Shown in pieces: positions 7,398 to 17,035 of a stretch of 64,000 nt of DNA; within the stretch, counting starts at the first letter, position 1; every line of letters begins with the position of its first letter. The DNA lies in assembly GCF_003970915.1 (NCBI RefSeq), contig NZ_RXOF01000005.1, positions 248,001 through 312,000 of the forward strand, given 5' to 3'. The position numbers were made by a program, and so were the translations under genes. Source of the stretch: Hymenobacter gummosus (GTDB lineage Bacteria; Bacteroidota; Bacteroidia; Cytophagales; Hymenobacteraceae). The notes under the pieces are model-generated. The model made no database searches. It was not told where the DNA came from and was given only the letters and a program-made list of their open reading frames with translations.

Positions 7398-8207
7398 ATG
7401 CTGCTTACCCTCGCCCGTACTTCCCCACTGCGCCAGATCAGCTGGGCGCTGCTGGGGCTGCTGCCGCTGCTGGGCCTGAAAGCGGCGGCGCTGCGCCTCC
7501 TCGGGCCGGGGCCGGGGCGCCGCTGGCGGCGCTGCTCATCGGCGTGGCCGCGCGGCTGCTGATGCTGGGCTACGTGCTCGGGCTGGTGTACCGGCTGCGG
7601 CTGCAGCCCTGGCTGCTGCGCCTGCGCCGCTTTCACGCGGGTAACCTGCTGGGCCTGGTGGCGCCGTTTCTGCTCCCGGCCCTCGTGCTGGCCGACAGCC
7701 TGCCCCGGCTGCGGGCCACCCCACCCCTGCTCGGCGGGCTCTACCTGCTCGACAACCTGCTGATTGGAGCGGTGGAGGAGCTGTTTTGCCGGGGCGTGCG
7801 TGCTGCTGGGCCTGCTGCTGCGCGCCGCGCCGGGGCGGCCCCTGCGGGCGGCCGTGGTATCGTCCTTGCTATTTGCCGGGCTGCACTACGCCAACCTGCT
7901 GCGCGGGCAGCCCCTGGACGATACCCACGGGCAGGTGCTGACGGCCTTTTTCGCCGGGCTGTTCCTGGCCGGCCTCTTCATGCGCACCCAGAACATCCTG
8001 GTGCCCATCCTCTGCCACGCCCTGTTCGACGCGGGCGTGGGCACCGCCGCCCTGCGCCCGGCCCACCCGCCGGCCGCCCCTGCGCCGCTGCCCACCGACG
8101 ACGGCCTGCTGACCACGCTGGGGGTAGTGCTCCTGCTGCTGGGCGCGGGCTACCTGATGATTCGGCGCAGCCAGCAGGCAGCCTTTCAGCGCGGGCTGAG
8201 CGACTAG
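7398..8207 (+). pseudogene. CPBP (CAAX-like) intramembrane protease, two frameshifts
   Basis: The protein reads through three frames. It begins MLLTLARTSP at 7398, changes frame inside a G/C-rich run near 7500-7525, continues to EELFCRG at about 7775-7795, and changes frame again to finish at 8207. Together the pieces give the three CPBP motifs: EELFCR, FAGLHY and HALFD, across several hydrophobic segments. The total length, 270 codons, is normal. The second break coincides with GTGCGTGC, which looks like a 4-bp tandem duplication. The family acts in membrane protein processing or bacteriocin immunity. Sequencing error is possible because both breaks are in GC-rich repeats. Confidence 0.75.
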
Positions 8208-8370
8208 CGGGACGAAGGAGGCCACCGTTTGCGCCGGTGAGGCGTATTTTTAACTGTTCAGGTTCGGTGCGGGCAGCCGCCGGGCGGCCGGGGCCGTATT
8301 GGCAGGGCCGGCCGCCGGGGCCGTCTCCCGCCGGGCCGCCCTGCCGCCCCTAAGCGCAGCGTTGCCGTCT

Positions 8371-11300
8371 ATGCTCCTTTCCCTCTGCCGCCGCCTGGGC
8401 GGGTTGTTGCTCGTGCTGCTCTTGCTGCTGGTGCTCTTGGGCATCGGGCTGCTGGGTACCGACTTCGGCCGCCGCTACCTGGCCCGGCAGATTCGGGAGC
8501 AGCTGGCCGAAAGCTCCGATTTGCGCGTCAGCCCCTTCCGGGTGGAGCTGCGCTGGCAGGACTTCCCGCACCTGACGGCCTCGGTGCGCGGCCTGGTGCT
8601 GACTGATACCTCCTACCAGCGCGCCGAGCCGGTGCTGCGCGTGGCCCGGGCCGATCTGCGCCTGAACCTGCTGCAGCTGCTGCGCGGCCGTCTGCGCGTC
8701 GATGCCCTGAGCCTGCACGACGCCGAGCTGCGCACCTACGTGGACGCCCAAGGCCGGCGCTGGACCTTGCACGGCCGGCGCCGCGCGGGCCCCGGGCAGG
8801 CGCCGCCCGGCTTCGAGCTGCCGGCCCTGCGGCTGCACAACCTGCGCCTGAGCTTCCGCAACGATTACAAGCGCAGCCGCTTCCTGGGCCGGGTGGCCGA
8901 AGGGCAGCTGACAGCCCGCCTGCGCGGCGACGAGCTGCGCCTATCCGGTACCATGCAGGGCCATATCGACAGCCTGCGCCGCCGCACCGGCACGCTGCTG
9001 CTGCGCGAGCCGGTGCACGCCCGGCTGCACTACCGCTACTCCTTTGCCCGCCGCCAGGGCCGCTTCGATGGCACCCGCGCCACCCTGCACGGCGACACCA
9101 TTCGCCTGAGCGGCACCCACACCCCCGATCGGCAGGTGCCCGTCGGCTCCCGGCTGAACCTGCGCTTCGAGGGGCCGCAGGCGCTGACGCTGGTGCTGCC
9201 CAACCTGCTGCCGCCCAGCCTGCGCCCCTACGTGGCGGGCGTGCGCAGCCCCAGCAAGGCTTATTTGCGCTACACCATCAGCGGGCTGAGCACGCCCACC
9301 GTGCTGCCCCGCGGCGTGCTGCGGCTGGAGCTGCGCGGGGCGCAGCTGCGCTGGCCCGACTCGGCCCGCCGCATCAGCCGCTGGGATTTGCTGGCCGTGC
9401 TTGATAACGGCCCGGAGCGCAATCCGCGCAGCACCACGCTCACCCTGCAGCACTGCCGCATTCACTCCCCCTTCGGCCAGCTCGACCTAAACCTGCAGGT
9501 GCGCGACTTCGCCCGGCCCGGCATCAGCGGGCGCATCCGGGGGCGCACCGATTTGCCGGCCCTGGCGGCGCTGGTGGCGCCGGGGGGCTGGCGGGCCCGG
9601 CGCGGCGCGGCCGAGCTGGACGTACGCCTGCACGGACTGCTGCCGCCCGCCAAGGGCCAGCCGCCGGGCAGCCGGGCGCTGTCGGTGCGCGGCTACCTGC
9701 GCCTGCACGACGCGGCCTTCGACATTCCGGCCCGCCAGGCCAGCTTCCGCGACCTGAACGTGCGCCTGGGCCTGCAGGACAGCCTCTGGCGCCTCGACGC
9801 GCTGACTGGGCAGGTCGACGGCATGCACTTCCGGGCCACCGCCCGCACCCTGTACCTGCTCGACTACCTCACCGGCCAGCGCCCGAACACGCGCATCACC
9901 GGGCAGTTTGCGGTGGACGAGCTGCGCCTGGCCCGCCTGGGTGAGCTGCTGCGCCCGGCCGGCGGCGCGGCGCAGCAGCGGCGGCCGGCAGCCGAAGGGC
10001 GGGGCAGCGTGAGCCTGCTGCCGCCGGGCCTGCAGCTGCGGGTGGGCCTGCGCTGCGGGCGGTTGGTGCTGCCCACCGATACCCTGGAGCAAGTGGCCCT
10101 GACGGTGCGCCGCGACGCCCGCCGCACCAGCCTCAGCGGCTTGTCGGCGCGGGTGTGGGGCGGGCAGGTGCGCGGGCGGGCTTCGTGGCCGGGGCCGGCG
10201 GCCCGGGGTCGTACGGCGGGTGAGTTTGCCCTGGCCCTGCGCTTCGGCACGGTGGACTACCGCCGCGTGGCCCGGCTGGTGCGCCGCTCCCTGCTGGCCC
10301 GCCCGCGCCGCGCCAAGCCCGACGCCGAAACGGCGCGGCTGCAGTCGCCGGTGCGCAAGCTGCTGCTGCTGGCCAACGGCCGGGCCACCTGCGACATCGG
10401 CACGCTGCTGATGCCCGTCGGCGAAAACCTGCGGCACGTGCGGCTGCGGCTCACCAAAGCCGGCTCCAGCTTCCACCTGCCCTCCCTGTACTTTGTCACT
10501 ACTTCCGGCGGAGCGGGCTTTGCCCAGGCCTCGGCCCACGTGGCCCGGGGCCGCCTGCAATCGGCCGACGCCAGCCTGGACCTGCGCTACGCCACCGTGG
10601 ACGTGCAGCGCCTGCTGCTGCTGCTGGCCAGCCTGAAACCCGACGACGACGATGATGACGAGGATGATGCCGTCAGCGCCGCGGCGGCCGACTCGGCGGC
10701 AGCGGTGCGCCAGGGCCGGGCCACGGCCCTGCTCGGCGGGCGGGTGCTCACGGCCCGGCTGCAGGTGCGCGCCGAGCGGGTGCGCTACGGCGCCCTCAGC
10801 GGCACCGATTTTCGCTTGGCCTCGCGCTTGCGCCCCGGCGAGGCCCGCCTCGACGATTGCAGCCTGCAGGCCTTCGGGGGGCAGCTGAAGCTGCGCGGGC
10901 GCCTGCAGACCCACGCCGTGGGCGGCCGCCACCCGCTGCACGTGCAGGCCCAGCTGCAGCGCATCGAGCTGCCGCGGCTGTTTGAGGTGGCCGACGCGCT
11001 CAGCTTCGACGTGCTGGGCAGCGACAACGTGCGCGGCACCATGGACTGCGAAGCCGACCTCATTACCGACCTCGACTCGACCTTTCTGCCCGCCGTGGCG
11101 CGCACCAGCGGCTACGCCCGGGCCGAGGTGCAAAACCTGGAGCTGCTGCGCGTGACGGCCCTGGAGCAGGCCCTGCGCTTTATCGGGCAGAAGAAAACCA
11201 GTCACCTGTTTTTCCGGCCCGTCAGCACCCAGGTGTTTCTCGACCAGGGCCGGCTGCTGGTGCCCCGGCTGCGGCTCAACAGCAACCTGAGCGACCTGGA

Positions 11301-11613
11301 AATCAGCGGCGAGTATTACCTGACGGGGCGCAGCAACCTGTACGTGGGCCTGAACCCCATGCAGGCCCTGCTGGGCAACAACCGCCGCCGTGTGGCCCGC
11401 ATCCGCAGCGGAGCCACCGCCCGCCACCCCGACCGCCACCTGCTGTACCTGCACCTGCGCCGGCCCCAGGGCCACATGCGTTACCAGGTGCGGCCGTTTC
11501 AGCGCCGCCAGCAACGGCAGCAGCAGGCGCAGCTGCTGCAGGAGTACCGCCGCCTGCTGCAGCGCCAGCCCATCGACACCACGCTGCGCCTGCTGCGGCC
11601 GCCGGGGCGGTAG
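8371..11613 (+). CDS. AsmA-like envelope protein
   Basis: This is a protein of 1,080 residues with one N-terminal membrane segment (about 8-30) followed by a very long beta-rich region, as in AsmA/TamB-like proteins that span the periplasm and are linked to lipid transport or outer-membrane assembly. The C-terminal AsmA-like part is recognisable from about residue 860 (NVRGTMDCEADLITDLDS through GYARAEVQNLELLRV and EISGEYYLTGRSNLYVGLNP). An Asp-rich tract (DDDDDDEDD) sits near residue 760. I start at ATG 8371 because it directly precedes the membrane segment; the frame is open further upstream, but those residues are Ala/Arg-rich and unlikely to be translated. Confidence 0.85.
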   Translation: MLLSLCRRLGGLLLVLLLLLVLLGIGLLGTDFGRRYLARQIREQLAESSDLRVSPFRVELRWQDFPHLTASVRGLVLTDTSYQRAEPVLRVARADLRLNLLQLLRGRLRVDALSLHDAELRTYVDAQGRRWTLHGRRRAGPGQAPPGFELPALRLHNLRLSFRNDYKRSRFLGRVAEGQLTARLRGDELRLSGTMQGHIDSLRRRTGTLLLREPVHARLHYRYSFARRQGRFDGTRATLHGDTIRLSGTHTPDRQVPVGSRLNLRFEGPQALTLVLPNLLPPSLRPYVAGVRSPSKAYLRYTISGLSTPTVLPRGVLRLELRGAQLRWPDSARRISRWDLLAVLDNGPERNPRSTTLTLQHCRIHSPFGQLDLNLQVRDFARPGISGRIRGRTDLPALAALVAPGGWRARRGAAELDVRLHGLLPPAKGQPPGSRALSVRGYLRLHDAAFDIPARQASFRDLNVRLGLQDSLWRLDALTGQVDGMHFRATARTLYLLDYLTGQRPNTRITGQFAVDELRLARLGELLRPAGGAAQQRRPAAEGRGSVSLLPPGLQLRVGLRCGRLVLPTDTLEQVALTVRRDARRTSLSGLSARVWGGQVRGRASWPGPAARGRTAGEFALALRFGTVDYRRVARLVRRSLLARPRRAKPDAETARLQSPVRKLLLLANGRATCDIGTLLMPVGENLRHVRLRLTKAGSSFHLPSLYFVTTSGGAGFAQASAHVARGRLQSADASLDLRYATVDVQRLLLLLASLKPDDDDDDEDDAVSAAAADSAAAVRQGRATALLGGRVLTARLQVRAERVRYGALSGTDFRLASRLRPGEARLDDCSLQAFGGQLKLRGRLQTHAVGGRHPLHVQAQLQRIELPRLFEVADALSFDVLGSDNVRGTMDCEADLITDLDSTFLPAVARTSGYARAEVQNLELLRVTALEQALRFIGQKKTSHLFFRPVSTQVFLDQGRLLVPRLRLNSNLSDLEISGEYYLTGRSNLYVGLNPMQALLGNNRRRVARIRSGATARHPDRHLLYLHLRRPQGHMRYQVRPFQRRQQRQQQAQLLQEYRRLLQRQPIDTTLRLLRPPGR

Positions 11614-11690
11614 CGGCGCACTACCAATCAGCGTTGCCGGCTTGGCGGGCAACGGCGTTTCTGTGGGGCCGGATTCAGCCGGCTTTCCCC

Positions 11691-11811
11691 ATGCCCAGTA
11701 CCCCGCTGCAGTTTCTCGGCCACGCCAGCTTCCGCCTCACCGCGCCCCCACCGATGGCATGACCGTGCAAGCCCTGCAAGCCGGCGAGACGCTGAATCTG
11801 GGCCGCTTGTA
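11691..11811 (+). pseudogene. Internally deleted metallo-beta-lactamase-fold hydrolase remnant
   Basis: The start encodes MPSTPLQFLGHASFRLT, the usual N-terminus of UPF0173-type metal-dependent hydrolases (LGHASF). About 50 bases later, in another frame, comes TDGMTVQALQAGETLNL and a stop, which resembles the C-terminus of the same family. Nearly all of the roughly 220-residue body, including the HxHxDH metal site, is missing. This looks like a deletion that joined the two ends. The match is from memory of the family. Confidence 0.5.
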
Positions 11812-11847
11812 GCCCAGAGGTGCCCGTCGCTTGACTGATGGAAAACT

Positions 11848-11986
11848 GTCATGCAGAGCGCCACGAACCAAAGGTCGACGCAGTCAGGCATCTCGCGTGC
11901 TGACAGCCACAAGTAATCTTTTCGTTTAACGAGGGTTTTACCATTGGTCATCAGCACGCGAGATGTCTCGCAGGGCTCGACATGAC
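11848..11986. repeat. Family B inverted-repeat element, copy 2
   Basis: The element runs from GTCATGCAGAGCG to GCTCGACATGAC. Inside are the complementary blocks CATCTCGCGTGCTGAC (about 11891) and GTCATCAGCACGCGAGATG (about 11948). The core GCGAGATGTCTCGC is shared with 6815-6835. It lies between the hydrolase remnant and the alpha/beta-hydrolase gene. Confidence 0.65.
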
Positions 11987-12012
11987 GTTCTTTCGTGTGC
12001 GCTGACCGCTCC

Positions 12013-12972
12013 CTAAAACAGCGGCGCCATCCACCGGAAGATGTGCTCGTACACTTGCCGGCGCACTTCGGGGCGCGACAACATTAAATCGTGCATGCCG
12101 CCTTCGATGGGCTGCACCGTCACGCGGGGGCCGAGGCGCGGGGCCAGGCGGTGGATGTCGTTGGCGCTGAGCACCCCGTCGGCCTCGAAATACTCGTCGT
12201 TGAAGGGCGCGTACTGCCGCACGGTGCGGGCCGAGTGCAGCACCAGCACGGGCACCGGCACGTGCAGCCCGGCCGCTACCTGGCGGTGGCCCTCCCGGAT
12301 GGCGCGCAGCCAGCCGGCGTTGACGGGAAACAGCTTCAGCGGCTTCCAGCGCAAATCGTAGTCCCACTCGCCGTGGTACTGGCGGTGCAGGCTCTGTCCG
12401 TAGCCGGTGGGCAGGTTGTTGGGCACGGGCAGGCCGGGCAGCAGGCGGCCCAGGCGCGTTACCAGCGGGGCCACCACCTCGCGCAAGAGCCGCGGCTGGT
12501 TTAGCTCCAGAAACGGGCTATTGAGCACCAGCGCTTCCCAGGCCTGGGGGTGGGCGGCGGCGTGCAAAGCGGCGGTGAGGCCGCCGGTGGAATGGCCGAA
12601 GAGCACCACCCGCTCGATGCCTTCCCCGCGCATAACGGCCAGGGCGGCGTTCAGGTCGGCAAAGTACTCGCGCAGGTCGCGCACGTTGTGGGGGCGCTGG
12701 TGCGGCAGCCAGGAGCGGCCGCACTTGCGCAAATCGAGGGCGTAGAAGCGGAAGCCGCGGCCTTCCCACTGCAGGGCCATGTCGCGCTGAAAAAAGTAGT
12801 CGGTGAAGCCGTGCACGTAGAGCACGGCCAGGCGCCAGCGGATGGGCGCCACGTGGGGCCGGGGCCGCACCAGCGTGCAGACGACCGGCCCCTCGTAGTC
12901 GGCGGGCTGCTCGATGCGTAGCTGCTCGAAGTCGGGGCCGAGCACGTCGGGCCCGTAAGCGGATGAATCCAT
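12013..12972 (-). CDS. Alpha/beta hydrolase (serine aminopeptidase S33 / lysophospholipase type)
   Basis: This 319-residue protein has an oxyanion-strand motif VLYVHGFTDYF at about 51-60, the nucleophile elbow GHSTGG at 126-131 (Ser128), and a C-terminal His in GGMHDLML (about 294), in the order expected for the fold. It lacks a signal peptide and is therefore probably cytoplasmic. It resembles the S33/monoacylglycerol-lipase-like group, whose members cleave small esters or lipids; the substrate is unknown. The GNAT gene lies 23 bases upstream on the same strand, so the two are probably co-transcribed. Confidence 0.85.
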   Translation of the reverse strand: MDSSAYGPDVLGPDFEQLRIEQPADYEGPVVCTLVRPRPHVAPIRWRLAVLYVHGFTDYFFQRDMALQWEGRGFRFYALDLRKCGRSWLPHQRPHNVRDLREYFADLNAALAVMRGEGIERVVLFGHSTGGLTAALHAAAHPQAWEALVLNSPFLELNQPRLLREVVAPLVTRLGRLLPGLPVPNNLPTGYGQSLHRQYHGEWDYDLRWKPLKLFPVNAGWLRAIREGHRQVAAGLHVPVPVLVLHSARTVRQYAPFNDEYFEADGVLSANDIHRLAPRLGPRVTVQPIEGGMHDLMLSRPEVRRQVYEHIFRWMAPLF

Positions 12973-12995
12973 AACGGAGAGTAGGTTGGCGGGCT

Positions 12996-13454
12996 TCAGG
13001 CCGGCGCGAGGCTCATGTCGTACAGGTGCAGGCCGGGGCCCCAGAAGTGTTCCGCCACGCGGTGCAGCACGAAGCCCCGCCGGGCAAAAAAGCCCTGCGC
13101 GTACTGCGAGGTGCGGCTGATGATGCGGACGCCGGGGTAGCGGGCCTGCAGGTGGCGGATGCGAAACTCCAGCAGCTGCCGGCCCAGCCCCCGCCCGTGC
13201 CAGTCCCGGCCGACCATGCCCCAGTACAGCTCCCAGCTCTGGCCCGCGTCGCGGGAGCCGTAGCCGCCGCAGGCCCGCACGGCACCGTCAGCTTCGAGCA
13301 CCCAGAAATCGGCCGGGGCAGCGGCCAGGTACCGCTCGAACAGGGCCCGCTCGGTGGGGTCGAAAGCGGGCGGGCAGTTGCCGTCGAACAGGGCCAGGCA
13401 GGCGGCCTGGTCGCGGGTCTGGTAGGGCCGGATGCTGGGCGGGGCGGCGGGCAT
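12996..13454 (-). CDS. GNAT family N-acetyltransferase
   Basis: This is a 152-residue single-domain protein. The acetyl-CoA pyrophosphate loop is RDWHGRGLG at 83-91, a standard R/QxxGxG/A motif, preceded by the strand ELYWGMV and followed by the helix RQLLEFRIRHL. The C-terminal strand and loop (YAQGFFARRGFVLHR) are also typical. The substrate cannot be predicted. It sits at the head of a small operon with the alpha/beta hydrolase and 27 bases after the ankyrin gene. Confidence 0.85.
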   Translation of the reverse strand: MPAAPPSIRPYQTRDQAACLALFDGNCPPAFDPTERALFERYLAAAPADFWVLEADGAVRACGGYGSRDAGQSWELYWGMVGRDWHGRGLGRQLLEFRIRHLQARYPGVRIISRTSQYAQGFFARRGFVLHRVAEHFWGPGLHLYDMSLAPA

Positions 13455-13481
13455 GAGCGCAAGAATGGGTATCAGGCGGCC

Positions 13482-13967
13482 TTATTCGGGCAGCAGCTGC
13501 AGGGCCTGCTCGTTGCCCTGTTGCAGGGCCAGGTCGCGGGCGGAAAGGCCGCGCACGTCGCGCAGGGTGGTATCGGCGCCGGCTTCGAGCAGCAGGGGCA
13601 CGATGTTGTGGCGGCCAAACAGGGTGGCAAACATCAGGGCCGTGCCGCCGTTGCCGTTTTGCGCGTTCAGGTCGGCGCCGTGCCGGATGAGTAAGCGGGC
13701 CAGCTCCGCGTAGCCGTTGAAGCTCACGCCCATCAGGGCCGAGTTGCCGCTCACGTCCTGCACGTTGACGTCGGCACCGGCTTCGAGCAGCAGCTGGGCG
13801 GCCTCGGGCTGGTTGTTGTAGGTAGCCAGGATGAGCGGGGTGAAGCCCTTGCCGTTTTGGGCGTTGACGTCGACGCCGGCGGCCAGCAGCTCGCGCAGCA
13901 GGGCTACGTCGCCGCGGCGGGCGGCATCGAACAGCAGGTCTTCGGGGCGGGCGGAGGAAAAGGTCAT
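13482..13967 (-). CDS. Ankyrin-repeat protein, 161 aa
   Basis: Four to five ankyrin repeats of about 33 residues fill the protein; visible consensus pieces are GFTPLILATYNNQPEAAQLL, GNSALMGVSFNGYAELARLL and GGTALMFATLFGRHNIVPLL, each followed by an EAGAD or RHGAD turn. There is no signal peptide. Such small proteins often accompany catalases, but none is nearby. I start at MTFSSARPED (13967); an upstream in-frame Met at 14030 would add 21 residues that do not look like part of the fold. Confidence 0.85.
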   Translation of the reverse strand: MTFSSARPEDLLFDAARRGDVALLRELLAAGVDVNAQNGKGFTPLILATYNNQPEAAQLLLEAGADVNVQDVSGNSALMGVSFNGYAELARLLIRHGADLNAQNGNGGTALMFATLFGRHNIVPLLLEAGADTTLRDVRGLSARDLALQQGNEQALQLLPE

Positions 13968-14040
13968 TGGAGTTGGGTCGGTGAAATGGCTTGGAGCTGG
14001 CAAGTACGCGGCCGGCGCAGATTTGGCCAAATGCTGGGCC

Positions 14041-14148
14041 GTAGCGCGAAGCTCTGCTTCGCGTATCCCGGACGATTGTCGCAGAACGAAATCAACGCTG
14101 GCTGTTCAACGAGTCGTTCTGAATACGCGAAGCAGAGCTTCGCGCTAC
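14041..14148. repeat. Family C inverted repeat, copy 1
   Basis: The ends at 14041-14066 and 14123-14148 are perfect 26-base inverted repeats starting GTAGCGCGAAGCTCTGC. Each arm is also internally palindromic (GCGAAGCTCTGCTTCGC), so every arm can fold alone. The element sits in the divergent gap between the ankyrin and SDR genes and may separate or overlap their promoters. Confidence 0.8.
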
Positions 14149-14222
14149 GGCGCGGACCCGCCGCAAGACAAAACCGGGCTTCGGTGGTTACAGCAGGCAG
14201 TTTCATCAAGCACTTCTTTCGC

Positions 14223-15014
<792 letters not shown>

Positions 15015-15094
15015 GCCTGAGCGGCTACGGATGGATGTTGATAAAACCGTTAGCGCTTTTCCCAGGGAGAACTTTGGACACAGCTGTGGTAATA

Positions 15095-15259
15095 CCAGCC
15101 GCGTAGCGGCGCCACGTCAATAGGCAACCCGGTAGATAAGCACGTTTCGAGCTCCGGAGGAGCGGCACCAGACCCGCGCAGTCAAGGTGCCGCTCCTCCG
15201 GAGCTCAGCTGCTTTATGTTCGGTGCAGTGCTATTGACGTGGCGCCGCTACGCGGCTGG
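15095..15259. repeat. Nested inverted-repeat element (family D)
   Basis: The outer ends CCAGCCGCGTAGCGGCGCC and its complement (15095-15123 and 15231-15259) are near-perfect inverted repeats of 29 bases. An inner perfect 21-base pair at 15149-15169 and 15186-15206 begins GAGCTCCGGAGGAGCGG. No coding capacity is evident. It is the only copy in the window. Confidence 0.75.
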
Positions 15260-15403
15260 AGTGCCGGGACCGGTCCAGAGCAGCCAGAGCAGATGCACTA
15301 CCTGACGGATCCTTTTATTGCTCATATTCTAATATTTATTTACCCCGATACTGCGCCCCGGCAGCGCGGCGTTAGGCCGGCGTATCCTTACCGCTTTACG
15401 CCC

Positions 15404-16105
15404 ATGCGCGCCGCTTTTCTGCTGCTGTGGCTGCCCGTGCTGCTCAGCTGCACCCTGCCCGCCGACTCCACCTTCCGCCTCGAGCAGCAGCGCTACCCGC
15501 GGGTGCGCGCCGCCTACGCCGCCCGCTGGCCCGCCCTGCAGGCCGAGCTGCGCCGCCGCCACCTCGATGCGGACCGGCTGGAGCTGTACCTGCGGGCCTT
15601 CAAGATCGGGCGGCGGGTGGAGGTGTGGGCCCGCAACCACGGCCAGGGCCGGTACCAGCTGCTGCGCCGCTACCACCTGGCTGGCACCTCGGGCACGCTG
15701 GGCCCCAAACTCAAGTCCGGCGACGGGCAGATTCCGGAGGGCTGCTACCGCGTGGACCGCTACAACCCCAGCAGCCTTTACCACCTTTCCCTGGGCCTCG
15801 ACTACCCCAACGCCCACGACCGGGCCCGCGGCGAGCAGGACCCCGGCGGCGACATTTTCATCCACGGCTCCAACGTCACCATCGGCTGCCTGCCCATCAC
15901 CAACGACTGCGTGGAGGAGCTGTACGTGCTGGCCGTGGAAGCCCGCGCCGCCGGTCAGGACACGCTGCCCGTCCACATCTTCCCCTTCGAGCTGAACCCC
16001 ACCGACCTGGCCGCCCACTGGTCCAGTCCCCACCACGCCTTCTGGGCCACGCTGGCACCGACGTACCAGTACTTCGAGCAGCACCACACCCTGCCGGCAA
16101 GGTGA
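15404..16105 (+). CDS. L,D-transpeptidase (YkuD-type) lipoprotein
   Basis: This 233-residue protein starts MRAAFLLLWLPVLLSC, a lipoprotein signal with Cys16 as the acylation site. The YkuD catalytic region is present late in the chain: HGSNVTIGCLPITND at 154-168, with His154 and nucleophile Cys162. Enzymes of this family make 3-3 cross-links in peptidoglycan or attach proteins to it. The ATG at 15404 is chosen because it begins the signal peptide. The TGA stop is itself part of the GGTGACA tandem repeat that follows. Confidence 0.85.
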   Translation: MRAAFLLLWLPVLLSCTLPADSTFRLEQQRYPRVRAAYAARWPALQAELRRRHLDADRLELYLRAFKIGRRVEVWARNHGQGRYQLLRRYHLAGTSGTLGPKLKSGDGQIPEGCYRVDRYNPSSLYHLSLGLDYPNAHDRARGEQDPGGDIFIHGSNVTIGCLPITNDCVEELYVLAVEARAAGQDTLPVHIFPFELNPTDLAAHWSSPHHAFWATLAPTYQYFEQHHTLPAR

Positions 16106-16200
16106 CAGGTGACAGGTGACAGGTGACAGGTGACAGGTGACAGGTGACAGGTGACAGGTGACAGGTGACAGGTGACAGGTGACAGGTGACAGGTGACAGG
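16101..16200. repeat. Perfect heptamer tandem repeat (GGTGACA)n, about 14 units
   Basis: One hundred bases of uninterrupted GGTGACA units start at the last codons of the transpeptidase gene and include its TGA stop. No unit varies. Such a perfect tract should be unstable in length through replication slippage. Confidence 0.95.
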
Positions 16201-16212
16201 TTGGAACGGCAA

Positions 16213-16262
16213 CTCCCCTCCTCAGTTGACGCGGCCGCTTTGGCGGCGGCTGGGGTGGTTGC
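16213..16262. mobile_element. Fragment of the 6.7-kb inverted-repeat element
   Basis: CCCCTCCTCAG, then a diverged 25-base middle, then GGCTGGGGTGGTTG repeats the arm found at 6721-6772, so this is a single arm or a decayed copy. The remaining gap to 16570 holds only short palindromes (GTCCTACCA near 16380 paired with TGGTAGGAC near 16416, and CCAATATAT near 16320 paired with ATATATTGG near 16515) and no gene I can support. Confidence 0.5.
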
Positions 16263-16570
16263 GTCGTTGCCGGCGTTGAACGGCCCATCTGCCTGGCTTC
16301 CTGCCAGAGCCAACCGCCCCAATATATTCTGGCCTGGCTTCCATCCGGGGTGAAATCAATTGATTCTGTGCCCGCAGGCGTCCTACCAAGGCAGAATCAA
16401 CTCGCAACGCGCTGGTAGGACGTCCGACTGTGGCGGCTTGCCCCGCGGTCCTGCTCACGGGCCAGCCATCCGCCCATTTCATGCAAATGCATGAAGCGCC
16501 ACTCCGCGGGCAATGGATATATTGGGCATTCGTTCTGAATACCGGAAGCCCGACCCCGTTCACACACTCG

Positions 16571-17035
16571 ATGCAACTAGTGGAAAAGCCCTTGCTCACG
16601 GCGCGCTACGCCCATACCAACCTCACGGCCGAAGACTGGCAGGCCCTGGCCAGCTTCTACGAGCGGGTATTCGGCTGCGTGCCCATCCTGCCCCAGCGCG
16701 ACTACCAGGACTCGGCCCTGACTACCGAGCCCGGCACCCGCCGCCGCGGCGTGCACCTGCGCCTGCCCGGCTACGGCGACAACGGCCCCACGCTGGAAAT
16801 CTTCGGCTACGACCCGCTCACCAACCGCGCCCGCACCGCCCCCAACCGCCCCGGCTTCGGCCACATTGCCTTTGAGGTGCCCGACGTAGCCGCGGCCCGG
16901 GCCGTGGTGCTGGCCGAGGGCGGCTCGGCCCTGGGCGACGTGGCCACCCAGATGACCCCGCTGGGCCGCAGCGTCACCTGGGCCTACGTGATGGACCCGG
17001 AGTGCAACATCATCGAGCTGCACGCGTGGCAATAG
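16571..17035 (+). CDS. VOC (glyoxalase/bleomycin-resistance fold) protein, 154 aa
   Basis: The protein has the paired beta-alpha-beta-beta-beta layout of the vicinal oxygen chelate fold: YAHTNLTAEDWQALASFYER near the start and FGHIAFEVPDVAAARAVVL in the second half, ending VMDPECNIIELHAWQ with the usual metal-ligand Glu. It is a small lyase- or isomerase-like enzyme of unknown substrate. Its stop overlaps the preferred start of the Nudix gene, so the two are translationally coupled. Confidence 0.8.
   Translation: MQLVEKPLLTARYAHTNLTAEDWQALASFYERVFGCVPILPQRDYQDSALTTEPGTRRRGVHLRLPGYGDNGPTLEIFGYDPLTNRARTAPNRPGFGHIAFEVPDVAAARAVVLAEGGSALGDVATQMTPLGRSVTWAYVMDPECNIIELHAWQ

Noticed and set aside
10640-10672. 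Asp-rich tract in the AsmA-like protein as a calcium-binding motif
   Set aside because: A plain acidic run (DDDDDDEDD) without the spacing of known calcium-binding loops; probably a disordered linker.
9487-11652. Minus-strand open frame of 721 codons opposite the AsmA-like gene
   Set aside because: Low-complexity Gln/Ala/Gly/His-rich translation typical of antisense to GC-rich genes; the plus strand has a membrane segment and AsmA-like strands.
13857-14222. N-terminal extension of the SDR protein
   Set aside because: It reads through the perfect inverted repeat at 14041-14148 and carries no domain; the Rossmann start is at 14223.
16101-16200. Possible CRISPR array
   Set aside because: The repeats are contiguous 7-base units with no spacers and no cas genes nearby.
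15329-16288. Minus-strand frame with repeated SPVTCHL peptides
   Set aside because: The peptide repeat is only the translation of the heptamer DNA tract; the rest is antisense to the L,D-transpeptidase.
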